Assembly: GCA_030524765.1 (NCBI GenBank)
Contig: JAUNGA010000002.1
Span: forward strand, 1 to 64,000
Length of the DNA: 64,000 nt
Direction: 5' to 3'
From: Bacteroidales bacterium
GTDB lineage: Bacteria > Bacteroidota > Bacteroidia > Bacteroidales > Muribaculaceae
Part shown: positions 8,237-16,269 of the stretch, one piece after another
Layout of the letters: every line of letters starts with the position of its first letter
How positions within the stretch are numbered: the stretch's first letter is position 1
Position numbers and translations under genes: made by a program
Notes under the pieces: generated by a model
The model's input: the letters and a program-made list of their open reading frames with translations, nothing else
Told to the model about the DNA's origin: nothing
Databases searched by the model: none

Positions 8237-9904
8237 TTATTCTGCCCAGGGCACCGGAACGGGACGGTCAGCTATCTCATTGTTATCGTCTTTATCGATA
8301 GCCTTGTTGGCACTGATCTCAGTATCAGGCAGACAGTAGATACGGTTTGCGGCATTTGCCGGGATTACGAAAGTAAAAGAGTAAGGAGCGTGAGCGCGTG
8401 TACGGTCGACGGTCTTGCACAGACGCTGATACTCGTAGTACATCAGACCTTCGCCCCAGAGCTCGACACGCTTCTGCTGGAAAATCTCGTCCTGCAGCTC
8501 GGCAGCCGAGGTAGCCTTGCTTGCGAAGGCCGGGTCGCGGTAGGTCTTCACGAATGACTCGAGAGTAGCCTTGCCCTGTGCCACGCCGGCGCTCATGCCC
8601 TGTGCCTCGGCGAGGATGTAGTACATCTCCTCGATACGCATCTTGGGATAGTCCTGAGCGTTGGTGGTCTGCATGAGCACACCCTGATAAGAGTCAAACT
8701 TGACGTTGGTGTAAGGATAGATCGGGCCGTTGCCGCTGAAGTTTGCATAGCTGGGCACGTCGGTAACGTAAGAATCGACATAAGCCTGCTGTGCGGCGCT
8801 GAGGTTGGGCGACTGATAGTTCTCGTCGATAAACCAGCCTTTGCGCACATCGGTGGCGGGAATCGATTCCCAGAGATCTTTCGAGATCCAGCGCCAGCCG
8901 CCTACATTGGTATAACCGTCGCAGAAAGTACAAGCCATCGAGGGCCAGTTGACGATGCCGGTCTGCACCAGATCGTCGGTCTCTGCAACCGCGAAGCCCC
9001 ACATCCAGTTGGTCTCGTTAAGACTGGTGAAGGTAGGATGGTTGACCTCGTCGATAGTGGCCGGACGACCGTTGAACGAGGTGATGGCAGCCTGGGCGTC
9101 AGCGGCAGCCTCGGCATATTTGCCCATCGACATGTAGGCACGGGCGCGGATACCGTAGGCGGTAGCCAGCGAGATCATACGCTTGGGTTTGTCGCTGATC
9201 ACATTCTCGGCCTTGATGGGGGTAGCCCCAAGCAGCTCGATGGCACTTGTTGCGTCGGCAAGGATCTGGCCATACATCTGCTCGAGGGTGGCGCGGGGCA
9301 CACCGGTAGAAGCAGCCTCAGATGCATTCTCGTCGGTCACGACAGGCACGCACTTGGCCGAGGGGTTCACCTGATAGTTGAACTGATAGATCTGTGCGAG
9401 CATCCAGTAGTCGGTGGCACGCTGGCCCAGAGACTGGGCACGGAAGAACATCAGGGTCGGCTCCTCGGTATCGGCCGGGATAGCGGCGAGGTTGTCGTTG
9501 CAGATCTTGATATTCTCGTAGACGGGATCCCAGTACATGACGGTTACATAGGATGTAGGACCGTTAGAGCCGAAAGACTGCCAGTTGCGGAACCAGTTGT
9601 AACCGCTGTCGGTGCCGTTCATGTCGGCGGTCATCATATCCATGCCGAGCATGATGGCGGGATAACCGAAATCGAAGTGGACATTGGCCGCGTCAAGGTA
9701 CGGACCGAGGCGCAATGTCTGGCTGTAGAGCGCTGAAACGCTTGCCGAGGCGAGCTCGGGTTTCTTGCTCAGCGCATCCTCTTTCTGGTCGGTGCTGACG
9801 TAGCCGCCCATGTATTCGGTGTCAAGATCGGCGCAAGAGGCCATCGAACCGAGTGTGAGAGCTACGGCAACGTATTTGATTGAATTTTTCATTTCTTTTG
9901 ACAT
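8237..9904 (-). CDS. RagB/SusD-family nutrient-uptake lipoprotein
   Basis: A 555-aa SusD homologue, the surface lipoprotein that caps its SusC partner and binds glycan or peptide ligands. The signal peptide ends in the lipobox SMASC. TPR-like helical stretches follow (ATDYWMLAQIYQFNYQ, about residues 165-180; TAYGIRARAYMSMGKYAEAAAD, about 245-265). The C-terminal half has the family segment KMRIEEMYYILAEAQ...QDEIFQQKRVELWGEGLMYYEYQR. The start could be the first Met or Met5 (MKNSIKY), the latter giving a more usual signal peptide. The gene begins 17 nt after susC. The substrate cannot be read from sequence, and no glycoside hydrolase, protease or regulator is adjacent. Confidence 0.92.
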   Translation of the reverse strand: MSKEMKNSIKYVAVALTLGSMASCADLDTEYMGGYVSTDQKEDALSKKPELASASVSALYSQTLRLGPYLDAANVHFDFGYPAIMLGMDMMTADMNGTDSGYNWFRNWQSFGSNGPTSYVTVMYWDPVYENIKICNDNLAAIPADTEEPTLMFFRAQSLGQRATDYWMLAQIYQFNYQVNPSAKCVPVVTDENASEAASTGVPRATLEQMYGQILADATSAIELLGATPIKAENVISDKPKRMISLATAYGIRARAYMSMGKYAEAAADAQAAITSFNGRPATIDEVNHPTFTSLNETNWMWGFAVAETDDLVQTGIVNWPSMACTFCDGYTNVGGWRWISKDLWESIPATDVRKGWFIDENYQSPNLSAAQQAYVDSYVTDVPSYANFSGNGPIYPYTNVKFDSYQGVLMQTTNAQDYPKMRIEEMYYILAEAQGMSAGVAQGKATLESFVKTYRDPAFASKATSAAELQDEIFQQKRVELWGEGLMYYEYQRLCKTVDRTRAHAPYSFTFVIPANAANRIYCLPDTEISANKAIDKDDNNEIADRPVPVPWAE

Positions 9905-9921
9905 TAATCAGGATGGATCAA

Positions 9922-12900
9922 TTAGAAGCTTACGCGGATACCGCCCGAGATAGCGCGGATGGGAGAGTAGGTGTAGTTGCTCGAACCGTAGTTTGAGCTG
10001 GCCGACATGACCTGACGGGGATCGAGACCTTTGCGCTTGGTCCAGAGGGCTACGTTCTCGGCGGCGCCATACACACGCAGTGACTCGATACCGAATTTGC
10101 GGGTGAACGATTTGGGCAGAGTGTAGCCGAGCGAGATGTTGGTCAGCTGCAGATAGTTGCTTGAGATGAGGAAACGGTCACTGTTAGCAGACATATAGTT
10201 CTTGCTTGCCTCGGTATAGACAGCGGGGATATCGCTGTCGGGGTTGGCGGGAGACCATGCGTTGAGCAGATCTTTGTGGAACGACGATGCCGATGTGGTG
10301 CTCATGGTGTTCTGATAACCCGAGTCGAGCATCTTGCCACCGAACTGGTAAGAGAAAGCGACCGACAGATCGACGCCGAATGCGGCTACCGTTGTGCCGA
10401 AACCGCCGTAGGCGAGAGGAGCGATGCGGCCCTGATGCTTAGAGTTGGTGCGGCGTGCCTTATCCCAGTCGTTGGTCTTGTAGGGCTCGCTCCAGCCTGT
10501 ATGTTTGCCGTTCTCGTCGGTGATCTCGTCACGGGCCCAGTAGAGAGCCTGGCCGAGGAATGCGTTGGTCACGCCGTGGTTGTCGACCATCTGGTCCATC
10601 TCTTCCTGGGTCTTGAGTGTACCGGCATACTGCGGCAGGTAGAGGTCATAGATCGAGTGGCCCTCACGCAGGTGCTGATATGTGCCACGCTCCCATACCA
10701 TCTCACCCTCGACCTCGGTCATGATGTCTTCGGGGAGTTTGAGGATCTTGTTCCAGCCGAAAGTGATGTTGGCGTAGATATCCCAGGTGATGTCCTTGGT
10801 GTTGACGGGACGGTAGTTGAGGTCGAGCTCAAAACCGTTGTTACGCATCGAACCGATGTTGGCAGGTATCGAAGAGTAGCCGAGCGAGGGAGCTACGGGC
10901 AGGTTGAAGAGCATGTCAGAGGTCTGACGGTTGTAGTACTCGATGGTACCGCTCAGCATGCCTTTCCAGAAGCTGAAGTCGAAACCGACGTTGAACGCGT
11001 TGGAGGTCTCCCATGTCAGATTGACGTTACCTTTCTGAGCGAGCTCGCCGTCGTTGAATACGCCGTTGCTGCCGTTTACCACATAGAAGTCGGCCCAGGG
11101 CATGTAGAGGGTTGAGCTGCCGATACCGTCGTTACCGTTCTGACCGAACGATGCGCGGAATTTGAGCAGGTCGAGGTTGCCGGTGAAATCCTGCATGAAG
11201 TTTTCCTTGGCGATATCCCAGCCGGCAGATACCGACCAGAATGTACCCCAGCGGTGGGTGGGAGCGAAGCGGCTCGAACCGTCACGACGGACAGAACCCA
11301 TGAAGTAGTAGCGGCCGTCGAATGTGTATTTGCCGCGGAAGAGGAAGCCACGGTGGCTGAGCTCACGGCGTGAGCCGGCGGTGTCTTTATTGTCGATCGT
11401 GTTGCTTACGAACGGCACGAGGGGCTGATAGAGGTTGGTACCCTGGCCCGAGAGATTCTCGACGCCATACTCCTCAGACTCGTAACCGGCCATGAGATCC
11501 ATCTCATGTATGTCGGCGAAGGTATGGTTGTAAGAAACAAGAGTCTGGAGAGTCACATCATAAGCGCGGGCCTGCGACTGCACGACCTGGCCGCCCATGG
11601 TGGCGAACTGGCCGTAGAGGCCGTTAAGCAGGGTATGGCCACGCTGATTGTTGAGGAAGTAGCCTACATTCTCGACAATGGTAAGGCCCTTGACGGGAGT
11701 CAGGATGGCATACCATTTGGCATCCAGAATATCTGACAGATAGTCTCTTTTGTCGTAAAGGAGCGAACCTGCGGGGTTACCGTTGGGGATACGGCCATAT
11801 CGGCCCACGCCCAGACCATAGTCGGTCTTTGTGCCGTCGCCATAGTCGTAGATAGGCAGACCGTAGGTATCGTTGTAAAGGATATTGCCGTCGGCACCGC
11901 GCACGTAAACGGGGTACATGGGTGCCAGACCGTTGATGAAGTAGAATGCGCTGCCCGACGAAGAGCTGAGCTCCTGGTCGCGGGGATCACCGCTGTTGGT
12001 ATATACATATGAGAGGCTTGTACCTACCTTCAGCCATTTCTTGGCCTGATAGTCGACGGTGGCACGGGTAGACAGACGGTTGAAGTGCGAACCCTTGATG
12101 ATACCCTCGTCCTCGAGGTAGCTGCCCGACAGATAGTACTGCAGACGGTCGGTACCGCCTGATACCGATACGTTGTACTCCTGACGCAGACCGTGGATCA
12201 GAGTCTCTTTGGCCCAGTCGTCGGCGATATAATAGTAGTTGCCGTCAACGTGGCCGGGAGTGGCATAGGGGTTGAACTTGCCGTTGGCGTCGAAGAACGA
12301 CTGGCCTTCGGGAACGCTCCAGGTCTGATAACCGATAGAAGACCAGATGTTTTTGTTCACAGCCGCATTGGCAGCGACAGGATCCTGGACATCATAGAAG
12401 TTGACCTGAGTGTTATAGAGGGCACGATAATATGTTTCCATCCACTGACGCTGATCGGTCATCACGTCGTAGTTGGGCAGAGCGCGTGAGTTGGAACCCC
12501 AGCGTGCGTCGAGGGTGACGATTGCCTTGCCTTCCTGACCTTTCTTGGTGGTGATCAGGATGACACCGTTGGCACCGCGGGCACCGTAGAGAGCGGTCGA
12601 GGCGGCGTCCTTGAGGACGGTCATCTCGACGATATCCTGGGGTGCGATGTTGGCGGGGTCGCCCATGTAGGGCACACCGTCTACGACGTAGAGGGGAGCC
12701 GACGAAGCGTTGATAGAGCCTGTACCGCGGACACGTACTGTGGGCGACGAACCGGGCTGACCGGTCGAGCTCATGGTCTGTACGCCCGAAACCTTACCGT
12801 TGAGGGCGGTGACCACGTTGGCCACAAGAGCGTCTTCGAGCTGATCGGCCTTGACGACACTGGCGGCGCCCGTGTACTCAGAGCGCTTGGCTGTACCGTA

Positions 12901-13224
12901 GGCTACGGCGATCACCTCGTCGAGGGCATTGGCTGCGGGCTCCATGCGGATCATGAGTTTACTCTGACCGATAGCGGCTGTCTGGGTCTTGTAACCCACA
13001 TAAGACACTGTCAGGTGAGAGGCATTGGCGGGCACGACGATGGTGAAGTCACCGTCGGCATCCGTTGTAACACCCATGGCATTGTTGCCTGCTGTCACAG
13101 AGGCGCCAATTAACGGCTCGTCGTTAGTGGCGTCGACGACAGTACCCTTGACCGTACGCGTCTGAGCCGACGCACACAGGCCGATAGAAAGTACTGCCAC
13201 AAGTAATAGAAACAGCTTTTTCAT
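9922..13224 (-). CDS. SusC/RagA-family TonB-linked outer-membrane protein
   Basis: A 1100-aa TonB-dependent transporter, the barrel of a SusCD complex energised by TonB-ExbBD. In order: signal peptide (residues 1-20, MKKLFLLLVAVLSIGLCASA), a carboxypeptidase-D-like regulatory domain (about 22-100; VKGTVVDATNDEPLIGASV), a TonB-box-like stretch (DEVIAVAYGTAKRSEYTGA, about 113-131), the plug domain with RVRGTGSINASSAPLYVVDG and the SusC signature STALYGARGANGVILITTKKG (about 205-229), then a 22-strand-type barrel ending in GGIRVSF with a terminal aromatic. There is no STN domain, so no sign of anti-sigma signalling. It is the first gene of the operon. Confidence 0.95.
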   Translation of the reverse strand: MKKLFLLLVAVLSIGLCASAQTRTVKGTVVDATNDEPLIGASVTAGNNAMGVTTDADGDFTIVVPANASHLTVSYVGYKTQTAAIGQSKLMIRMEPAANALDEVIAVAYGTAKRSEYTGAASVVKADQLEDALVANVVTALNGKVSGVQTMSSTGQPGSSPTVRVRGTGSINASSAPLYVVDGVPYMGDPANIAPQDIVEMTVLKDAASTALYGARGANGVILITTKKGQEGKAIVTLDARWGSNSRALPNYDVMTDQRQWMETYYRALYNTQVNFYDVQDPVAANAAVNKNIWSSIGYQTWSVPEGQSFFDANGKFNPYATPGHVDGNYYYIADDWAKETLIHGLRQEYNVSVSGGTDRLQYYLSGSYLEDEGIIKGSHFNRLSTRATVDYQAKKWLKVGTSLSYVYTNSGDPRDQELSSSSGSAFYFINGLAPMYPVYVRGADGNILYNDTYGLPIYDYGDGTKTDYGLGVGRYGRIPNGNPAGSLLYDKRDYLSDILDAKWYAILTPVKGLTIVENVGYFLNNQRGHTLLNGLYGQFATMGGQVVQSQARAYDVTLQTLVSYNHTFADIHEMDLMAGYESEEYGVENLSGQGTNLYQPLVPFVSNTIDNKDTAGSRRELSHRGFLFRGKYTFDGRYYFMGSVRRDGSSRFAPTHRWGTFWSVSAGWDIAKENFMQDFTGNLDLLKFRASFGQNGNDGIGSSTLYMPWADFYVVNGSNGVFNDGELAQKGNVNLTWETSNAFNVGFDFSFWKGMLSGTIEYYNRQTSDMLFNLPVAPSLGYSSIPANIGSMRNNGFELDLNYRPVNTKDITWDIYANITFGWNKILKLPEDIMTEVEGEMVWERGTYQHLREGHSIYDLYLPQYAGTLKTQEEMDQMVDNHGVTNAFLGQALYWARDEITDENGKHTGWSEPYKTNDWDKARRTNSKHQGRIAPLAYGGFGTTVAAFGVDLSVAFSYQFGGKMLDSGYQNTMSTTSASSFHKDLLNAWSPANPDSDIPAVYTEASKNYMSANSDRFLISSNYLQLTNISLGYTLPKSFTRKFGIESLRVYGAAENVALWTKRKGLDPRQVMSASSNYGSSNYTYSPIRAISGGIRVSF

Positions 13225-13316
13225 ACTTTAAATTAGTTAGACATAGATGAATGAAGTGATTGAAATTTCTGTTGTCATATCATCCCGAAAGTGTCTACCT
13301 CACGGGATAATTTTTG

Positions 13317-13350
13317 CAAAGATAAATATTTTTCAATAATATTAAGCAAA
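13317..13350 (-). promoter_or_regulatory. Promoter of the first SusCD operon
   Basis: TATCTTTG (13317-13324) on the minus strand matches the -7 consensus exactly. A TTTG at 13347-13350 lies 22 bp upstream, slightly longer than the usual 19-21. The predicted leader before the susC start is about 90 nt. Confidence 0.6.
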
Positions 13351-13402
13351 TTGTTGCAACTTTTTCTCGATTTTAACACTTTTGGTTGTGATTTGCCACT
13401 CA

Positions 13403-13531
13403 ATGTTTCCTCGGCGCTCGCAAGATGTCACATCGCACGACATCCGCACCGCATTGCTAAACAATTATGTTTTAGAGCATAAGGAGCGCCGCGAAAAAGA
13501 ATTGCATCAGGGCGGCATTATCGGTGCATGA
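13403..13531 (+). CDS. Possible 42-aa small protein (uncertain)
   Basis: An ATG-started 42-codon frame lies between the divergent SusC and DUF4494 promoters. The product begins MFPRRSQDVTSHDIRTALL, continues hydrophilic and charged (EHKERREKELHQGG) and ends IIGA. Composition and the absence of rare-looking codons make it protein-like, but I recognise no family, see no convincing ribosome-binding site, and only a weak -7-like element (CACTTTTG) just upstream. It could be a chance frame in a 390-bp intergenic region. Confidence 0.25.
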   Translation: MFPRRSQDVTSHDIRTALLNNYVLEHKERREKELHQGGIIGA

Positions 13532-13535
13532 CAGA

Positions 13536-13566
13536 TTTGCGATATTTTGTTTTTTATGTACCTTTG
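13536..13566 (+). promoter_or_regulatory. Promoter of the DUF4494-yggS operon
   Basis: TTTG (13536-13539), 19-bp spacer, TACCTTTG (13559-13566): an exact Bacteroidetes-type promoter 48 nt before the DUF4494 start. Confidence 0.75.
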
Positions 13567-13614
13567 TAGTGCCGAAACCGCACAGTATTTTTACACATTA
13601 TTATATATAGCAAG

Positions 13615-14049
13615 ATGGCAAACTGGTTTGAATGTAAAGTAAGATATGACAAGCTCCAGGAGAACGGAGCCGCAAAAAAAGTGACCGAACCCTACCTTGT
13701 CGACGCGCTCAGCTTCACCGAGGCCGAGGCCCGCATCACCGAGGAACAGCGCCCGTTTATCTCGGGCGAATTTGACGTCGCCGCTGTCAAGCGCAGCAAG
13801 ATCGCCGAGATCGCGTTCAACGACGAAGGCGACAAATGGTATCTCGCCCGCATCGGCTTTATCACCGTCGACGAGAAGACCGGCGTCGAGAAGCGCTCGA
13901 TAGCCCAGATACTCGTGCAGGCTACCGGGTTCAAGAACGCCTACGACACCCTGCTCGAATATATGAAGGGCACCCAGGCCGACTATGACATCGTATCGAT
14001 CGCCGAGACTCCGCTGATGGATGTCTACCGCATGAAGGTGGTGGAATGA
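13615..14049 (+). CDS. DUF4494 family protein
   Basis: A 144-aa cytosolic protein with no signal peptide or membrane segment. It begins MANWFECKVRYDKLQENGA and contains EPYLVDALSFTEAEARITEE, features of the DUF4494 family that I recall as small, widespread Bacteroidales proteins of unknown function. Alternating hydrophobic residues suggest a compact alpha/beta fold. Its TGA stop overlaps the start of the yggS-type gene (ATGA-style, 4 nt), which indicates co-translation; this neighbour pair is recurrent in Bacteroidales as I recall. No catalytic role can be proposed from sequence. Confidence 0.85.
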   Translation: MANWFECKVRYDKLQENGAAKKVTEPYLVDALSFTEAEARITEEQRPFISGEFDVAAVKRSKIAEIAFNDEGDKWYLARIGFITVDEKTGVEKRSIAQILVQATGFKNAYDTLLEYMKGTQADYDIVSIAETPLMDVYRMKVVE

Positions 14050-14717
14050 TGCGTCACTCCATAGCCGACACCGTCGCCGCCCTGCGCGCCTCGCTCCCCG
14101 AGGGCGTAGGCTTGGTGGCTGTGTCGAAATTCCATCCGGCCGAGGCCATCGAGGAGGCCTACAGCGCCGGACAGCGTATATTCGGCGAGAGCCGCGTGCA
14201 AGAGCTCGTGGCCAAGGCCGACGCCCTGCCCGCCGACATACAGTGGCACATGATCGGCCATCTGCAGACCAACAAGGTCAAACCCCTCATCGGGCGCGTG
14301 GCCCTGATCGAGAGTGTCGACTCGGAGCGTCTGCTCGAGCTGATCGACCGCCTGTCAGACGAGCACGGGGTGGTGACACGAGTGCTGATGCAGGTGCACG
14401 TGGCAGCCGAAGAAACAAAATTCGGCTTCACTCCCGACGAGCTCATCGACTACTTCGCCCGCCGGGCCTACCGCAACCTGCGCGCCACCCACATCTGCGG
14501 CGTGATGGGCATGGCCACAAACACCGACGACATGACGCGCGTACGGGCCGACTTCGAGGCCATCGCGGGCCTGCGCCGGCGCATCGCGGCGATGTGCGAC
14601 GATCTGTGCGGTTTCGACACCGTATCGATGGGTATGAGCGACGACTATCTGACAGCAATCGAGTGCGGGTCGACTCTCGTGAGAATCGGCTCGGCCATTT
14701 TCGGCGAGCGCATTTGA
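14046..14717 (+). CDS. yggS: YggS/PROSC-family pyridoxal-phosphate homeostasis protein
   Basis: A 223-aa single-domain PLP-binding protein of the fold-type III (alanine racemase barrel) family that buffers free PLP and affects amino acid and keto acid balance. The PLP lysine is in LVAVSKFHP (Lys28). Other family blocks are GESRVQELVAKADAL, IQWHMIGHLQTNKVKPL (about 66-82), MQVHVAAEETKFGF and the phosphate-binding C-terminal GMSDDYLTAIECGSTLVRIGSAIFG. It overlaps the DUF4494 stop by 4 nt. The Met-Met start makes the first or second ATG equally possible. Confidence 0.93.
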   Translation: MMRHSIADTVAALRASLPEGVGLVAVSKFHPAEAIEEAYSAGQRIFGESRVQELVAKADALPADIQWHMIGHLQTNKVKPLIGRVALIESVDSERLLELIDRLSDEHGVVTRVLMQVHVAAEETKFGFTPDELIDYFARRAYRNLRATHICGVMGMATNTDDMTRVRADFEAIAGLRRRIAAMCDDLCGFDTVSMGMSDDYLTAIECGSTLVRIGSAIFGERI

Positions 14718-14758
14718 CCGGACTATTGAGAAATTATCAACCGCTGTCAACTTTTTGG

Positions 14759-14789
14759 CTTGTACAAAGTTATTTTTTTAGTATCTTTG
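14759..14789 (+). promoter_or_regulatory. Promoter of the MFS-transketolase operon
   Basis: CTTG (14759-14762), a 19-bp spacer and TATCTTTG (14782-14789), 45 nt before the transporter ATG. The -7 element is exact and the -33 element has one mismatch. Confidence 0.65.
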
Positions 14790-14834
14790 CGCAAAACTAT
14801 GACTATGCATAACTAAAACCCTAATAATAGCCTT

Positions 14835-16199
14835 ATGTCTAACAACACAGTCAAATCCTCAAAAAGCGGATCGCAGGGACGCACGATCGCCATCGTGGCG
14901 ATGTTCTTCCTCTTCGCGATGATCTCTTTTGTAACCAACCTTGCCGCACCGCTCGGCACCATCTGGAAGAACAGTTACGAATGGTCGGGCATGCTCGGCA
15001 ACCTGATGAACTTCCTGGCCTATCTCTTCATGGGCATCCCCGCCGGCAACATGCTCGTGAAAGTCGGATACAAGAAAACGGCGCAGTACGCGATGGTCGT
15101 GGGCCTCGTAGGCCTCGTGCTGCAGTGGCTCTCAAGCTTTGTCGGCACCGAGACCGGTGTCTTCGAGGTGCAGGGAACCATGGTGACCCTCAACTTTATC
15201 ATCTATCTGCTTGGCGCGTTCATATGCGGTTTCTGCGTATGCATGCTCAACGTCGTGGTCAACCCGATGCTCAACCTGCTCGGCGGCGGCGGCAACAAGG
15301 GTAACCAGCTCGTGCAGATGGGCGGCTCGTGCAATTCGCTGGCCGGCACCCTCACCCCGCTCTTCGTGGGCATGCTCGTAGGTCAGGTGACCGTCGCCAC
15401 CAGCATGACCGACGTGACCCCGCTGCTCTTCATCGCCATGGGCGTGTTCGTGCTGGCGTTCATCGTCATATCGGCTGTGGCCATCCCCGAGCCAAATCTC
15501 GGCGCCAAAAAGGTGAAATACAGCCACTCGCCCTGGAACTTCCGTCACACCGTGCTGGGCGTGATCGGCATCTTCTTCTATGTCGGCATCGAGGTCGGCA
15601 TCCCCGGCGTGCTCCTTTTCTATCTGAGCGACTCAGCCGCATCGGGCATCACCGTCAACGCTACGGCAGTGGCAGGCGGCGTTGTGGCCATCTACTGGCT
15701 GCTCATGCTCGTAGGCCGTCTGACATCAAGCGCCATCTCGGGCAAGGTGTCGAGCCGTGCCCAGCTCATCTTTGTCTCGCTGGTGGCCATCCTGCTCATC
15801 CTCGGCGCCATCTCGCTGCCGTCGTCTTACCGTGTGTCGATGCCCGCATATAGCGTCGAAGACGGCTTCACAATGGCATCGGTGCCCACCAAGGCCCTGC
15901 TCTTCGTGCTCTGCGGCCTCTGCACCTCAGTGATGTGGGGCGGCATATTCAACCTCGCCGTCGAGGGCCTCGGCAAATACACCGCCCAGGCTTCGGGCAT
16001 CTTCATGATGATGGTCGTAGGCGGCGGCGTGATGCCCGTGATACAGAACGCCATAGCCGACTCGGCCGGCTACATGGTTTCATACTGGCTGGTCATCGCC
16101 ATGCTCGCCTACCTGCTCTTCTACGGTCTGATCGGTTCGCGCAATGTCAACACCGACATACCCGTCGACGAGGAAGAGGAGGTGCCCAACTCTCTCTGA
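14835..16199 (+). CDS. MFS transporter, sugar-permease-like
   Basis: A 454-aa inner-membrane permease with about 12 hydrophobic segments. The first are AIVAMFFLFAMISFVTNLA (about 17-35) and GNLMNFLAYLFMGIPAGNML (about 55-74), the latter followed by the motif-A-like VKVGYKKTAQ. The fold and the early MGIPAG segment resemble the FucP/GluP group of sugar-proton symporters, but the substrate is not determined. It is followed after 70 bp by transketolase on the same strand, so import of a pentose- or hexose-type substrate feeding the pentose phosphate pathway is a reasonable but unproven guess. The C-terminus is a short acidic tail (PVDEEEEVPNSL). Confidence 0.85.
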   Translation: MSNNTVKSSKSGSQGRTIAIVAMFFLFAMISFVTNLAAPLGTIWKNSYEWSGMLGNLMNFLAYLFMGIPAGNMLVKVGYKKTAQYAMVVGLVGLVLQWLSSFVGTETGVFEVQGTMVTLNFIIYLLGAFICGFCVCMLNVVVNPMLNLLGGGGNKGNQLVQMGGSCNSLAGTLTPLFVGMLVGQVTVATSMTDVTPLLFIAMGVFVLAFIVISAVAIPEPNLGAKKVKYSHSPWNFRHTVLGVIGIFFYVGIEVGIPGVLLFYLSDSAASGITVNATAVAGGVVAIYWLLMLVGRLTSSAISGKVSSRAQLIFVSLVAILLILGAISLPSSYRVSMPAYSVEDGFTMASVPTKALLFVLCGLCTSVMWGGIFNLAVEGLGKYTAQASGIFMMMVVGGGVMPVIQNAIADSAGYMVSYWLVIAMLAYLLFYGLIGSRNVNTDIPVDEEEEVPNSL

Positions 16200-16220
16200 C
16201 CCTGACAAGATCACCCAAGG

Positions 16221-16241
16221 CCGGCGGCAACACGCCGCCGG
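16221..16241 (+). other. Intercistronic hairpin between the MFS gene and tkt
   Basis: Perfect 8-bp stem CCGGCGGC / GCCGCCGG around a 5-nt loop, 21 nt after the MFS stop and 28 nt before the tkt start. There is no T-run, so it looks like an RNA-stability or attenuating element rather than a terminator. Confidence 0.5.
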
Positions 16242-16269
16242 TCAATCTATACAACGAAACATATATAAT

